Assembly: GCF_003935375.1 (NCBI RefSeq)
Contig: NZ_RHQM01000008.1
Location: forward strand, 1-64,000
Length of the DNA: 64,000 nt
Source of the DNA: Stutzerimonas xanthomarina
Lineage (GTDB): Bacteria; Pseudomonadota; Gammaproteobacteria; Pseudomonadales; Pseudomonadaceae
Direction of reading: 5' to 3'
A program made the position numbers and the translations under genes. Shown here piece by piece: positions 1 through 8,908 of this stretch. The first letter of the stretch is position 1; each line of letters starts with the position of its first letter. The notes under the pieces are model-generated. The model saw nothing but the letters and a program-made list of their open reading frames with translations, was not told the origin of the DNA and ran no database searches.

Positions 1-33
1 GCCGAAGCCGAAGCCGAAGCCGAAGCCGAAGCC
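1..33 (+). repeat. In-frame GCCGAA hexanucleotide repeat coding (Ala-Glu)n in chpA
   Basis: Five perfect copies of GCCGAA are followed by GCC, giving alternating Ala-Glu in a linker between Hpt domains. The array may continue before the window. Because the unit is 6 bp, copy changes keep the frame and only alter linker length. Confidence 0.85.
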
Positions 34-3000
34 TGGCCCGAAGAAGAAGCCCCGCAAGACGAGGCGCAGGACGATCTCGATCACGAAATGGTTGAGATCT
101 TTCTCGACGAAGCCGTCGACCTGATGGAAAGTGCCGGCCATGCGCTTGATCGCTGGCTCGCTGATCCGGCGAACCAGATGGCGCTCTCGGCTCTGCTGCG
201 CGACCTTCACACCCTCAAGGGCGGCGCCCGGATGGCAGCAATCCGTCCGATCGGCGACCTGGCCCATGAGCTGGAGTCGCTTTACGAGGGGCTCTCCGAC
301 GGTCGCTACGTCCATTCCGCCCCGCTTGCAGCGCTGTTGCAGCGTAGCCACGATCATCTGGCGCTGCAGCTCGAGCAGCTGCAGGGCGAGATGCCGATGA
401 GCAGTGCTGATGCACTCATCGAGTCGATGAAAGCCTTCCGTCAGGGGGCCCTGCCGGCATTCGACGGCGTTGATTCGACTGATGCCTCCCTACTCGAGAC
501 GGATGCGGGTCCTGACCTGATCCGACCGGAGAACGATCCTGCTCAATCGCTGGATGAGCCGCTGAGCGCCGATTCGTTTGATTTGCCGCTGCCCGATGTC
601 GATGAGACTTCTGCCGAGGCGGATGAAGGCGACAACGAAACTGCAGCGGACGATAGCTGCGCTTCGGATATCCCGTTCAGCGAAGAGTTGGATGAGATCG
701 ACCTCAGCCTTCCCGAACTGGATGAGGTACCGGAAGCGTTCGAAGCTGTGCCGGCCGCCGAGGAGCACGACACAGTCGAGCGTGATCCCGAGCTGGTGGA
801 GATCTTCCTTGAGGAGGGTTTCGACCTCATCGAGAGCGCTGCGGGTGGTTTGCAACGCTGGATGGCGGATGTCGACAACAGTTTCGAACTCGAGGCATTG
901 CAGCGCGATCTGCATACCCTCAAGGGCGGGGCCCGGATGGCTGATATCCGTGAAATCGGTGATCTCTCCCACGAGCTCGAGTTTCTTTACGAAGGCCTTT
1001 GCGCCGGTAGCTACCGGGCCAGCCCGGAATTGTTCGGCCTTCTGCAGGCCTGCCAGGACCGCCTGGCGGAAATGCTCGAGGCGGTGCGGGCCCGTCAACC
1101 GGTGCCATCGGGCGATGCGCTGATCGAGACGATTCGCCACTTTCGCAACAACCCCGATGAGCAACTGAGCATTCCCAGCAGCGTGTCGCTGAAGGCCGCT
1201 CAGGAAGATGCGCAGCAGTCTGCCGAAGCCGAAATTCTCGACATCTTTGTCGAGGAAGCTGACGACCTGCTGGAGGAAATGGAATCAGCGCTCGGTCGCT
1301 GGGATGCCGGCCGTGAGGATGCCGCTCCGTTGGCTGACATGCTCCGTGTGCTGCACACGCTGAAAGGCGGTGCGCGGCTGGCTGGGCAGACCGCGCTGGG
1401 CAACATGGCCCACGATCTGGAGCAGCGGTTGAGCGAGGCGCAGCAGCAGGGCGCCCCCTGGCCGGATAGCCTGTTTCTCGATGTGCAGCACGGCTACGAC
1501 GCGCTGCTGAAGGATGTCGAGCTGCTTCGGGCGGGCCTGGCGAGCGACGGCAGCGACGCTTCACAACCTGAGTCGGCGGAGCTCGAGCCAGAGTTGCCGC
1601 GCGAGCCGGTGACTCTGGAACAACCGATCGTCGCGGCCAGTACCTTGCCGAAGCCGAGTGCCAGCCCGGCGAAGGTGCTGCCATTCATTCGACGTGCACA
1701 GCTGGCCGCTCAGGAAGCTGCTGCGCGGCGGGCACCGCAGGAGCTGGTCAAGGTTCCCGCAGAACTGCTGGAGGGTCTGGTCAACCTGGCGGGCGAAACA
1801 TCGATCTTCCGCGGTCGAGTCGAGCAGCAGGTCAGCGACGTCGGCTTCACCCTTGGCGAGATGGAAGCGACCATCGAGCGGGTGCGCGACCAGCTGCGCC
1901 GATTGGATACCGAAACCCAGGCGCAGATTCTCAGCCGTTACCAGGCTGAAGCCGAGCGCGCCGGCTATGACGATTTCGACCCGCTGGAAATGGACCGCCA
2001 TTCGCAGCTGCAACAGCTTTCGCGCGCACTGTTCGAGTCAGCGTCCGACTTGCTCGATCTGAAGGAAACCCTGGCTGCGCGTAATCGCGACGCTGAAACG
2101 CTGCTGCTGCAGCAGGCTCGGGTCAATACCGAGCTACAGGAAGGCCTCATGCGTACCCGCATGGTTCCTTTCGAGCGCCTGGTGCCGCGCCTGCGCAGAA
2201 TCGTGCGGCAGGTCGCTGGCGAGCTCGGCAAACAGGTCGAGTTCATGGTCGGCAACGCCACCGGTGAGATGGACCGCAGCGTGCTTGAGCGAATCGTTGC
2301 GCCGCTGGAGCACATGCTGCGCAACGCCGTCGATCACGGTATCGAGCCGGTCGAGCGTCGTCGTGCTGCCGGCAAGCCCGAGCAGGGCGTGATACGCCTG
2401 GATCTGACCCGTGAGGGTGGCGATATCGTGCTGACGCTGGCCGACGACGGTGGTGGCATCAATCTGGACGCAGTGCGGCGCAAGGCTATCGAACGTGGGC
2501 TGATGTCCGCCGATAGCGACCTGTCCGAGCATGAAATCCTGCAGTTCATCCTCGAAGCCGGGTTCTCCACCGCGGAGCGCGTCACGCAGATCTCCGGACG
2601 CGGCGTGGGCATGGACGTGGTGCACTCGGAAGTGAAGCAGCTCGGCGGGTCGATGAGCATCGAGTCGACGCTCGGTCAGGGCACGCGCTTCCTGATTCGC
2701 CTGCCGTTCACGGTGTCGGTGAACCGCGCGCTGATGGTTTATTCCGGTGAGGATCTGTATGCGATCCCGCTGAATACCATCGAAGGTATCGTGCGTGTCT
2801 CGCCATACGAGCTGGAAGCTTATTACCAGCCGGATGCGCCGCGCTTCGAATATGCCGGTCAGGCTTACGAGCTGCGTTATCTTGGCGATCTCTTGAACAA
2901 CGGCCAGAAGCCCAAGCTGGTGGGACAGAGCCTGCCGCTGCCGGTGATCCTGGTGCGCTCGAAAGAACACAGCGTTGCGGTACAGGTCGACAGCCTCGCC

Positions 3001-3585
3001 GGTTCTCGTGAAATCGTGGTGAAGAGCCTCGGGCTGCAGTTCGCCGGCGTACATGGCATTTCCGGCGCGACCATCCTCGGCGATGGCCGGGTCGTGGTGA
3101 TTCTGGACCTGCTGGCGACCATCCGTGTGCTCCATGCGCACCAGCTCATTCAGCTGCAACAGCCGCGCCTTAGCGATCAGGTGCAGGAGCCGGTCGAGGT
3201 CGAAACCGAACGGCCGACGCTGGTCATGGTGGTTGACGATTCGGTCACCGTGCGCAAGGTCACCAGTCGTCTGCTGGAGCGCAATGGCATGAACGTTCTG
3301 ACCGCCAAGGACGGGGTGGATGCCATCACTCAGCTGCAGGAGCGCAAGCCGGACATCATGCTGCTGGATATCGAGATGCCGCGCATGGACGGCTTCGAGG
3401 TGGCCACGCTGGTTCGCCACGACGAGCGTTTGAAGGATCTGCCGATCATCATGATCACCTCGCGTACCGGCGAGAAGCACCGTGATCGCGCGCTGACCAT
3501 CGGCGTCAACGAATACCTTGGCAAGCCCTATCAGGAATCGGTGTTGCTCGAGGCCATTCAGCGCTTGGTCCACGCCGATGTCTGA
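1..3585 (+). CDS. chpA: ChpA-type hybrid chemotaxis histidine kinase (5' part lies before the window)
   Basis: The frame is open from base 1, so the N-terminus is missing; 1194 residues are present. ChpA is the CheA-like kinase of the Chp system controlling twitching motility and cAMP in pseudomonads. Three Hpt domains are visible, each with the motif HTLKGG; their phospho-accepting His codons start at 208, 913 and 1354, separated by acidic linkers. Then follow a CheA dimerisation region (about 1740-2150), an HATPase with N-box NAVDHG near 2320-2340 and glycine-rich boxes, a CheW-like domain (about 2700-3150), and a C-terminal receiver with phospho-Asp codon at 3367 in LLDIEMPRMDG. P. aeruginosa ChpA carries more Hpt-type domains, so others should lie upstream. 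The stop overlaps the chpB start. Assignment is firm from architecture and neighbours. Confidence 0.95.
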   Translation, partial: AEAEAEAEAEAWPEEEAPQDEAQDDLDHEMVEIFLDEAVDLMESAGHALDRWLADPANQMALSALLRDLHTLKGGARMAAIRPIGDLAHELESLYEGLSDGRYVHSAPLAALLQRSHDHLALQLEQLQGEMPMSSADALIESMKAFRQGALPAFDGVDSTDASLLETDAGPDLIRPENDPAQSLDEPLSADSFDLPLPDVDETSAEADEGDNETAADDSCASDIPFSEELDEIDLSLPELDEVPEAFEAVPAAEEHDTVERDPELVEIFLEEGFDLIESAAGGLQRWMADVDNSFELEALQRDLHTLKGGARMADIREIGDLSHELEFLYEGLCAGSYRASPELFGLLQACQDRLAEMLEAVRARQPVPSGDALIETIRHFRNNPDEQLSIPSSVSLKAAQEDAQQSAEAEILDIFVEEADDLLEEMESALGRWDAGREDAAPLADMLRVLHTLKGGARLAGQTALGNMAHDLEQRLSEAQQQGAPWPDSLFLDVQHGYDALLKDVELLRAGLASDGSDASQPESAELEPELPREPVTLEQPIVAASTLPKPSASPAKVLPFIRRAQLAAQEAAARRAPQELVKVPAELLEGLVNLAGETSIFRGRVEQQVSDVGFTLGEMEATIERVRDQLRRLDTETQAQILSRYQAEAERAGYDDFDPLEMDRHSQLQQLSRALFESASDLLDLKETLAARNRDAETLLLQQARVNTELQEGLMRTRMVPFERLVPRLRRIVRQVAGELGKQVEFMVGNATGEMDRSVLERIVAPLEHMLRNAVDHGIEPVERRRAAGKPEQGVIRLDLTREGGDIVLTLADDGGGINLDAVRRKAIERGLMSADSDLSEHEILQFILEAGFSTAERVTQISGRGVGMDVVHSEVKQLGGSMSIESTLGQGTRFLIRLPFTVSVNRALMVYSGEDLYAIPLNTIEGIVRVSPYELEAYYQPDAPRFEYAGQAYELRYLGDLLNNGQKPKLVGQSLPLPVILVRSKEHSVAVQVDSLAGSREIVVKSLGLQFAGVHGISGATILGDGRVVVILDLLATIRVLHAHQLIQLQQPRLSDQVQEPVEVETERPTLVMVVDDSVTVRKVTSRLLERNGMNVLTAKDGVDAITQLQERKPDIMLLDIEMPRMDGFEVATLVRHDERLKDLPIIMITSRTGEKHRDRALTIGVNEYLGKPYQESVLLEAIQRLVHADV

Positions 3586-4630
3586 CGTTCTCTGCGCCCG
3601 CATTGCGGTACTCGCCGACACCTCTCTGCAGCGTCACGTGCTGCAGCAGGCTTTGACCGGCAGTGGCTATCAGGTGGTATTGAACAATGACCCGGCGCGC
3701 CTCGAGCCGGCAGACCTGGATAGCACCGAGGCCGATCTCTGGCTGGTTGATCTGGCGCAGACCGAAGATTCGCCTCTTGTGGATGCGTTGCTTGAGCGCG
3801 ACACCACGCGGGTGCTGTTCGGTGAGGGGCATGCGCCGGAGCGGCATTCGGAGTTCTACCCACGTTGGGAGCGCAGCCTGTTCAGCAAGCTGAAGCGCCT
3901 GATCGGTGACCCGTCACGGGCAGTGGGGCCGCGTCTGGACGTACTGCAGGGTGAAGGACAACGCCCCGAGCACCTGACGCTACCGCCGCTGCTGGCTGAT
4001 AGCGCGCTGCATGCCGGTGAAGCGGCGACCCAGGTATGGCTGCTGGCGGCTTCGCTCGGTGGGCCGGAAGCCGTGAAGGCCTTCCTGGACGCGCTGCCTG
4101 GCGGCCTGCCAGTCGGTTTCATCTATGCCCAGCATATCGAAGCCAGCTTCGAGTCCGCGTTGTCCCAGGCCGTGGGCCGACATAGTCAGTGGCAGGTTCA
4201 ACAGGTGCGCCCTGGCCAGCCGGTGCGCTGCGGAGAGGTGATCATCGTGCCGATCGGAGAGGAACTCGGGTTCGAGTCCGATGGCAGCACCCGCCTGAAC
4301 GGTCGTTGCTGGCCTGAACCGTATAGCCCGTCGATCGACCAGATGATGCTGAATCTGGCCCAGCAGTTCGGCCAGCGTTGCGGTGTCATTGCCTTCAGTG
4401 GCATGGGCAGCGACGGCAGTGCGGCGGCCGCATATGTGCTGCGTCAGGGTGGCAGGGTCTGGACGCAGCGCGCCGACTCCTGCGCCTGCTCAAGTATGCC
4501 GGACAATCTTCGCGAAGGTGGCTACAGCTCCTACAGCGGTGACCCTCGCGAGCTGGCGCAAGCCTTGGTCAATCATCTGGTCAGCCAGGTCGGTACGCCC
4601 GCCACGTCTTTTCAACGGGATAACTCATGA
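3578..4630 (+). CDS. chpB: ChpB, CheB-like protein-glutamate methylesterase
   Basis: 350 residues. The start ATG at 3578 overlaps the last 8 bases of chpA; an earlier in-frame start lies deeper inside chpA and is unlikely. The N-terminal third is a degenerate receiver-like region and the C-terminal part is a CheB methylesterase: serine in the LLAASLGGPEA segment, histidine in AQHIEASF, and aspartate in FSGMGSDGSAAA match the family Ser-His-Asp triad. The expected role is removal of methyl groups from the receptor feeding the Chp (PilJ) pathway. The phosphorylation site of a standard CheB receiver is not obvious, as described for ChpB-type proteins. It overlaps chpC by ATGA, implying translational coupling. 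Confidence 0.93.
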   Translation: MSDVLCARIAVLADTSLQRHVLQQALTGSGYQVVLNNDPARLEPADLDSTEADLWLVDLAQTEDSPLVDALLERDTTRVLFGEGHAPERHSEFYPRWERSLFSKLKRLIGDPSRAVGPRLDVLQGEGQRPEHLTLPPLLADSALHAGEAATQVWLLAASLGGPEAVKAFLDALPGGLPVGFIYAQHIEASFESALSQAVGRHSQWQVQQVRPGQPVRCGEVIIVPIGEELGFESDGSTRLNGRCWPEPYSPSIDQMMLNLAQQFGQRCGVIAFSGMGSDGSAAAAYVLRQGGRVWTQRADSCACSSMPDNLREGGYSSYSGDPRELAQALVNHLVSQVGTPATSFQRDNS

Positions 4631-5097
4631 GTCAAATGGTCGTTTCTCCGGAGGCGGAAAGCCTCACCGGGCTGCTGATGCCGCTCGCCGATCGCGTATT
4701 GCTGGTGCCCAACGTGGCCGTCGCCGAGCTGATTCCCTATCGCGCTCCGCAAGCGGTGCAGGGCATGCCTGCATGGTTTCTCGGGCAGGTGCAGTGGCGT
4801 GACCTGAGCCTACCATTGCTGTCGTTCGAGGCCGCGTCCAGCGGTCAGGCACAACCGGTTGGCAGTTCGGCGCGGGTTGCCGTGCTCAACGCGGTTGGTG
4901 GGCGCGACCACGTCAAGTTCATCGCGCTGCTGGTGCAGGGCATCCCGCACTCGATCAAGGTCGACGCCAGCCTCGCGCGCGCGGATGTCACGCTTGCCCC
5001 GCTCGAACTGGATGCGGTCAACCTTGGCGACGTGCAGCCGCGAATCCCCGATCTGATCGGTCTGGAGCAGAAGCTCGCCGATGCTGGCCTGATCTGA
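4627..5097 (+). CDS. chpC: ChpC, CheW-like adaptor of the Chp system
   Basis: 156 residues, starting at the ATGA overlap with chpB. The sequence has the hydrophobic alternating pattern of a CheW domain (LLMPLADRVLLVPNVAVAEL at the start, ARVAVLNAV and HVKFIALLVQGIP in the middle). CheW-like proteins couple receptors to the CheA kinase, here presumably ChpA. In P. aeruginosa chpC follows chpB and is followed by chpD and chpE; here the plus-strand run ends and the next gene (rsmE) is convergent, so chpD/chpE are not at this place. Confidence 0.9.
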   Translation: MSQMVVSPEAESLTGLLMPLADRVLLVPNVAVAELIPYRAPQAVQGMPAWFLGQVQWRDLSLPLLSFEAASSGQAQPVGSSARVAVLNAVGGRDHVKFIALLVQGIPHSIKVDASLARADVTLAPLELDAVNLGDVQPRIPDLIGLEQKLADAGLI

Positions 5098-5121
5098 TCG
5101 AGGCCGCCACCCGGTACGTCG

Positions 5122-5838
5122 TCAGAAATCGCCCCAGAGCTGCTGTGCCACGCTCAGCGCCACCACCGGAGCGGTCTCGGTGCGCAGCACTCGCGGGCCG
5201 AGTCGAGCAGGCTGAAACCCTTGATTGGCCGCCTGTTCGACTTCGCTCTCACTCAAGCCTCCTTCCGGACCGATCAGGAAAGCCAGTGTCTGCGGTCTGG
5301 CATGGCTCGTCAGCGGAGCGGCCACTGGATGCAGCACGAGCTTCAGGTCTGCCTCGACAGGCAACCAGTCACTCAGGCTCATTGGCGGGTGGATGACCGG
5401 CAGCACCGACCGGCCGCATTGCTCGCAGGCGCTGATCGCGATCTGCCGCCAATGGGCCAGACGTTTGTCGGCACGCTCATCGTTGAGGCGCACTTCGCAA
5501 CGCTCGCTGATGATGGGGGTGATCTGCGTTACGCCTAGCTCGGTGGCCTTCTGAATGGCCCAATCCATCCGTTCACCGCGGGAAAGACCCTGCCCGAGGT
5601 GGATCTGTAGAGGCGACTCTGGCATCCCCGTCAGGCGTTCGTGCAGTTCGACGGTGACGGACTTCTTGCCGACTTCCAGCAGTTCGCCGCGAAATTCACT
5701 GCCGCTGCCATCGAACAGCTGAACCGCGCTGCCGGCCGAAAGCCGCAGCACCCGGCTGATGTAGTGGGCCGATGCGTCAGGCAGTGGGTGCTGGCCAAGG
5801 GAAAGGGGGGCGTCGATGAAAAAACGGGATAGGCGCAT
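5122..5838 (-). CDS. rsmE: 16S rRNA (uracil-1498-N3)-methyltransferase RsmE
   Basis: 238 residues, normal length. RsmE is a SPOUT-fold enzyme that methylates N3 of U1498 in 16S rRNA using S-adenosylmethionine. The C-terminal SPOUT signature is clear: LAFLIGPEGGLSESEVEQA followed by LGPRVLRTETAPVVAL, the knot that binds SAM. The N-terminus has the PUA-like RNA-binding start MRLSRFFID. It lies downstream of bioA on the same strand, separated by a GC-rich hairpin, and converges on chpC. Confidence 0.95.
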   Translation of the reverse strand: MRLSRFFIDAPLSLGQHPLPDASAHYISRVLRLSAGSAVQLFDGSGSEFRGELLEVGKKSVTVELHERLTGMPESPLQIHLGQGLSRGERMDWAIQKATELGVTQITPIISERCEVRLNDERADKRLAHWRQIAISACEQCGRSVLPVIHPPMSLSDWLPVEADLKLVLHPVAAPLTSHARPQTLAFLIGPEGGLSESEVEQAANQGFQPARLGPRVLRTETAPVVALSVAQQLWGDF

Positions 5839-5879
5839 AGAGGCAGCTGCAGGCGGCGAGTTGGAAGCGGCAAGTCTAA

Positions 5880-5914
5880 AGCATCGGCAGCCTGGCTCGC
5901 AGGCTGCCGATGCT
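5880..5914 (-). terminator. Perfect 14-bp hairpin after bioA
   Basis: Arms 5880-5893 and 5901-5914 are perfect complements with a 7-base loop. It starts 6 bases after the bioA stop on the minus strand. Only a weak T-rich tail follows, so intrinsic termination would be partial; it may instead set the 3' end of bioA mRNA before rsmE. Confidence 0.55.
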
Positions 5915-5919
5915 CCACA

Positions 5920-7326
5920 TCAACCCGGGTCTCTGAAGCCTGGGTATGGACCGACCGGGACCGATACCCCGGAGGCATCTCGGGTGGCGATGTCGATTCC
6001 CTCGGTGGCGACTGCCGCGAGAAAGTCGATCTGTTCCTCGGTGATGCAATAGGGCGGCAGGAAATACACCACACTGCCGAGCGGGCGCAACAGCGCGCCG
6101 CGCTCCATCGCGTGCTGATAGACCTTCAGGCCGCGACGCTCCTGCCAGGGATAGGCCGTGCGGCTGGCCTTGTCCTGAACCATCTCGATAGCCAGTGCCA
6201 TGCCGGTCTGGCGGACTTCGGCCACGTGCGGATGCTCGACCAGGTGCGCGGTGGCGCTGGCCATGCGCGCGGCCAGCGCCTTGTTCGCTTCGATCACGTT
6301 GTCTTCGGCGAAGATATCCAGGGTCGCCAGTGCCGCGGCGCAGGCCAGCGGGTTGCCGGTGTAGGTGTGCGAATGGAGGAAGGCGCGCAGCGTCGAATAG
6401 TCGTCGTAGAACGCCCGGTACATCCGGTCGGTGGTGAGCACTGCGGCCATCGGCAGATAGCCGCCGGTCAAGGCTTTGGACAGGCAGAGGAAGTCTGGCG
6501 TGATGCCAGCCTGCTCGCAGGCGAACATGCTGCCGGTGCGGCCGAAGCCGACCGCGATCTCGTCGTGGATGAGGTGCACTTCGTAGCGGTCGCAGGCCTC
6601 GCGCAGCAGCTTCAGATATATCGGGTGATACATGCGCATGCCGCCGGCGCCCTGAATCAGCGGTTCGACGATGACCGCGGCGATGTCCTGGTGGTGCTCG
6701 GCAAGGGTCTGTTCCATGTGCGCGAACATCTGCCGCGAATGCTCTTCCCAGCTCACACCCTCGGGTCGCAGGTAGCAGTCCGGGCTCGGCACCTTGAAGG
6801 TGTCCAGCAGCAGCGGCTTATAGGTGTCGGTGAAGAGGGCGACGTCGCCCACCGACATGGCGGCAACGGTTTCCCCGTGATAGCTGTTGGTCAGGGTGAC
6901 GAAGCGCTGCTTCTGGCCACGTCCGCTGTTGCGCCAGTAGTGAAAGCTCATCTTCAGCGCCACTTCGATACCGGTCGAACCGTTGTCGGTATAGAAGACG
7001 CGGTCCAGTCCGGCCGGCGTCAGGGCGACCAGGCGCTCCGACAGCTCCACCACCGGCTGATGACTGAAGCCGGCCAGCATCACGTGCTCGAGTTGGTCGA
7101 CCTGATCCTTGATGCGCTGATTGATGCGCGGATTGGCATGGCCGAAGACGTTGACCCACCAGGAACTGACCGCATCCAGGTATCGCTTGCCGTCGAGATC
7201 CTCCAGCCAGACGCCTTCGCCGCGGCGGATCGGAATCAGCGGCAACTGCTCGTGATCTTTCATCTGGGTGCAGGGATGCCAGAGTACGGCAAGGTCGCGT
7301 TGCATCCAGCTGTCGTTCAGGCTCAT
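5920..7326 (-). CDS. bioA: Adenosylmethionine-8-amino-7-oxononanoate aminotransferase BioA
   Basis: 468 residues. BioA is a PLP-dependent class III aminotransferase that uses SAM as amino donor to make 7,8-diaminopelargonate in biotin synthesis. Visible features: the N-terminal WHPCTQMKDH motif typical of BioA, SWWVNVFGHANPRIN, the aromatic NSYHGETVAAMSVG segment, and HDEIAVGFGRTGSMFACEQ with the PLP-contacting Asp, followed by LCLSKALTGGYLPMAA with the Schiff-base lysine. A strong ribosome site (GGAGGAGT) precedes the ATG at 7326. The gene is divergent from cytochrome b561. It is not next to other bio genes in this window. Confidence 0.96.
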   Translation of the reverse strand: MSLNDSWMQRDLAVLWHPCTQMKDHEQLPLIPIRRGEGVWLEDLDGKRYLDAVSSWWVNVFGHANPRINQRIKDQVDQLEHVMLAGFSHQPVVELSERLVALTPAGLDRVFYTDNGSTGIEVALKMSFHYWRNSGRGQKQRFVTLTNSYHGETVAAMSVGDVALFTDTYKPLLLDTFKVPSPDCYLRPEGVSWEEHSRQMFAHMEQTLAEHHQDIAAVIVEPLIQGAGGMRMYHPIYLKLLREACDRYEVHLIHDEIAVGFGRTGSMFACEQAGITPDFLCLSKALTGGYLPMAAVLTTDRMYRAFYDDYSTLRAFLHSHTYTGNPLACAAALATLDIFAEDNVIEANKALAARMASATAHLVEHPHVAEVRQTGMALAIEMVQDKASRTAYPWQERRGLKVYQHAMERGALLRPLGSVVYFLPPYCITEEQIDFLAAVATEGIDIATRDASGVSVPVGPYPGFRDPG

Positions 7327-7487
7327 CGTTACTCCTCCGCAATGAGTCGCGAAGCCTAGCAGAAGCGCTGGGGCATGACTTGATGCGATCAGTCATCGAT
7401 TTACTCGATGTTTCAAAGCGAAAAAATGCGCTCTATTCCGATAGGTAACCGGCTAGGCTTCTAGGCCTGAATTTGAAGGAAGATTCA

Positions 7488-8042
7488 ATGCACTGGCGTA
7501 ACTCCTCAACGAACTATGGGCTGACCAGCATTGCGTTGCACTGGTTGGTGGCCATCGCCGTATTCGGTCTGTTCGGCCTGGGCTTCTGGATGGTTGGGCT
7601 GAACTACTACAGCAGCTGGTATCGCACCGCGCCGGACCTGCACAAGAGCATTGGCATCGCGCTGTTTCTGATCATGCTGCTGCGGGTGCTCTGGCGTTTC
7701 GTCAGCCCTGCGCCGGCGCCGCTGGCGAGTCAGGGGCGGCTGACCCGGATCGCGGCCAGGCTTGGTCACAGCCTGCTGTACCTCGGCCTGTTCCTGGTGA
7801 TGATCTCGGGTTACCTGATCTCCACCGCCGATGGCCGGCCGATCAGCGTGTTCGGCCTGTTCGAGGTGCCGGCGCTGATCACTTCCATCCCCGATCAGGC
7901 CGACAGCGCCGGGGTTGTTCACGAATACGCTGCCTGGGCGCTGGTGATCTTCGCCGTGGTACACGCCCTGGCTGCGCTCAAACACCATTTCATCGACCGC
8001 GACGCGACACTCAAGCGCATGCTCGGTCGTAGTGCCGGTTAA
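7488..8042 (+). CDS. Cytochrome b561 family membrane protein
   Basis: 184 residues. The start at 7488 is chosen because AAGGAAG lies 6 bases upstream; an ATG at 7473 has no such site. Four membrane segments are visible, with paired histidines typical of b561/CybB: ALHWLVAI in helix 1, DLHKSIGIALFL in helix 2, GHSLLYLGL in helix 3 and VVHALAALKHHF in helix 4. The family carries two b hemes and moves electrons between quinol and other acceptors in the inner membrane. It is followed 25 bases later by a YceI protein; this b561-YceI pairing is common in proteobacteria and suggests a shared isoprenoid/quinone-linked role. Confidence 0.92.
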   Translation: MHWRNSSTNYGLTSIALHWLVAIAVFGLFGLGFWMVGLNYYSSWYRTAPDLHKSIGIALFLIMLLRVLWRFVSPAPAPLASQGRLTRIAARLGHSLLYLGLFLVMISGYLISTADGRPISVFGLFEVPALITSIPDQADSAGVVHEYAAWALVIFAVVHALAALKHHFIDRDATLKRMLGRSAG

Positions 8043-8067
8043 TCACCCCCGATAGGAGAATCCATCG

Positions 8068-8643
8068 ATGCTCAAGAAAACCCTCGCCGCACTGGTCCTC
8101 GGTTCCGCACTGGTCGGTGGCCAGGCATTCGCTGCCGACTACGCCATCGACAAGCAGGGCCAGCACGCCTTCGTCAATTTCAAGATCAGCCACCTCGGCT
8201 ACAGCTGGCTGTGGGGCACGTTCAAGGATTTCGATGGCAGCTTCAGCTTCGATGCGGACAAGCCGGAAGCGAGCAAGGTCAACGTCACGTTGAAGACCGC
8301 CAGCGTCGATACCAACCACGCCGAGCGCGACAAGCACCTGCGCAGCGATGACTTCCTCAACGTCGACAAGCACCCGGCAGCGACCTTCGAGTCGACTTCG
8401 GTGAAGTCCACCGGCGACGGCACTGCTGACATCACCGGCAACCTGACGCTCAACGGCGTGACCAAGCCGGTGGTGATCTCTGCCAAGTTCATCGGCGAAG
8501 GTGATGATCCCTGGGGTGGCTACCGTGCCGGTTTCGAAGGCAGTACCACGCTGACGCTGAAGGACTTCGACATCAAGATGGACCTCGAGCCGGCGTCGCA
8601 AACGGTCGATCTGATCATCTCGGTCGAAGGTGTGCGCAAGTAA
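8068..8643 (+). CDS. YceI family periplasmic protein
   Basis: 191 residues with a signal peptide (about 22 residues, cleaved after GGQAFA). The mature part is a single YceI lipocalin-like domain: [20 protein letters not shown], later [32 protein letters not shown] and [16 protein letters not shown]. Family structures bind long isoprenoid chains. Here it directly follows the cytochrome b561 gene and is probably co-transcribed, fitting a periplasmic quinone or polyisoprenoid carrier. GGAG lies just before the ATG. Confidence 0.94.
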   Translation: MLKKTLAALVLGSALVGGQAFAADYAIDKQGQHAFVNFKISHLGYSWLWGTFKDFDGSFSFDADKPEASKVNVTLKTASVDTNHAERDKHLRSDDFLNVDKHPAATFESTSVKSTGDGTADITGNLTLNGVTKPVVISAKFIGEGDDPWGGYRAGFEGSTTLTLKDFDIKMDLEPASQTVDLIISVEGVRK

Positions 8644-8802
8644 ACGCTCCCCGTGGAACCCGAACGCCGGCATCTTGCCGACGTTCTGCGTTTGCCTGGA
8701 TTATGTATCGGCGCGGATTGCGCAGCGGACAAAGCTGTGGCGAACGGGCCTATGAACACACCTTTTGCAATATTTGCAGCAGGTCCGACGAGTCTTTTCA
8801 GG

Positions 8803-8831
8803 TTTACAGACAGTCATGGATGTAAGTATAT
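8803..8831 (+). promoter_or_regulatory. Efflux operon promoter with overlapping TtgR-type operator
   Basis: TTTACA (8803-8808) and GTATAT (8826-8831) are spaced by 17 bases, a plausible sigma-70 promoter. Within it TTACA (8804-8808) and TGTAA (8821-8825) form an inverted repeat with a 12-base spacer. The stretch closely resembles the operator I recall for TtgR on ttgABC in P. putida, including the ATGTAAGTATATT half. Binding there would block the promoter. No regulator gene is adjacent. Confidence 0.72.
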
Positions 8832-8908
8832 TTCGGGCCTTTACGCTCTCCGCGTCTGCGGTGTGCTGTTGCCCACTCCCGCCTGCCAGGTTTTCAAGAG
8901 GTCTAACC

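Noticed and set aside
1-33. Short tandem array at the window start as a possible CRISPR or satellite
   Set aside because: The 6-bp units have no spacers and are read in frame as Ala-Glu within chpA.
8765-8908. Earlier in-frame start of the efflux adaptor gene at 8765
   Set aside because: It would translate through the promoter-operator and bury the lipoprotein signal; the start at 8909 gives a clean lipobox.
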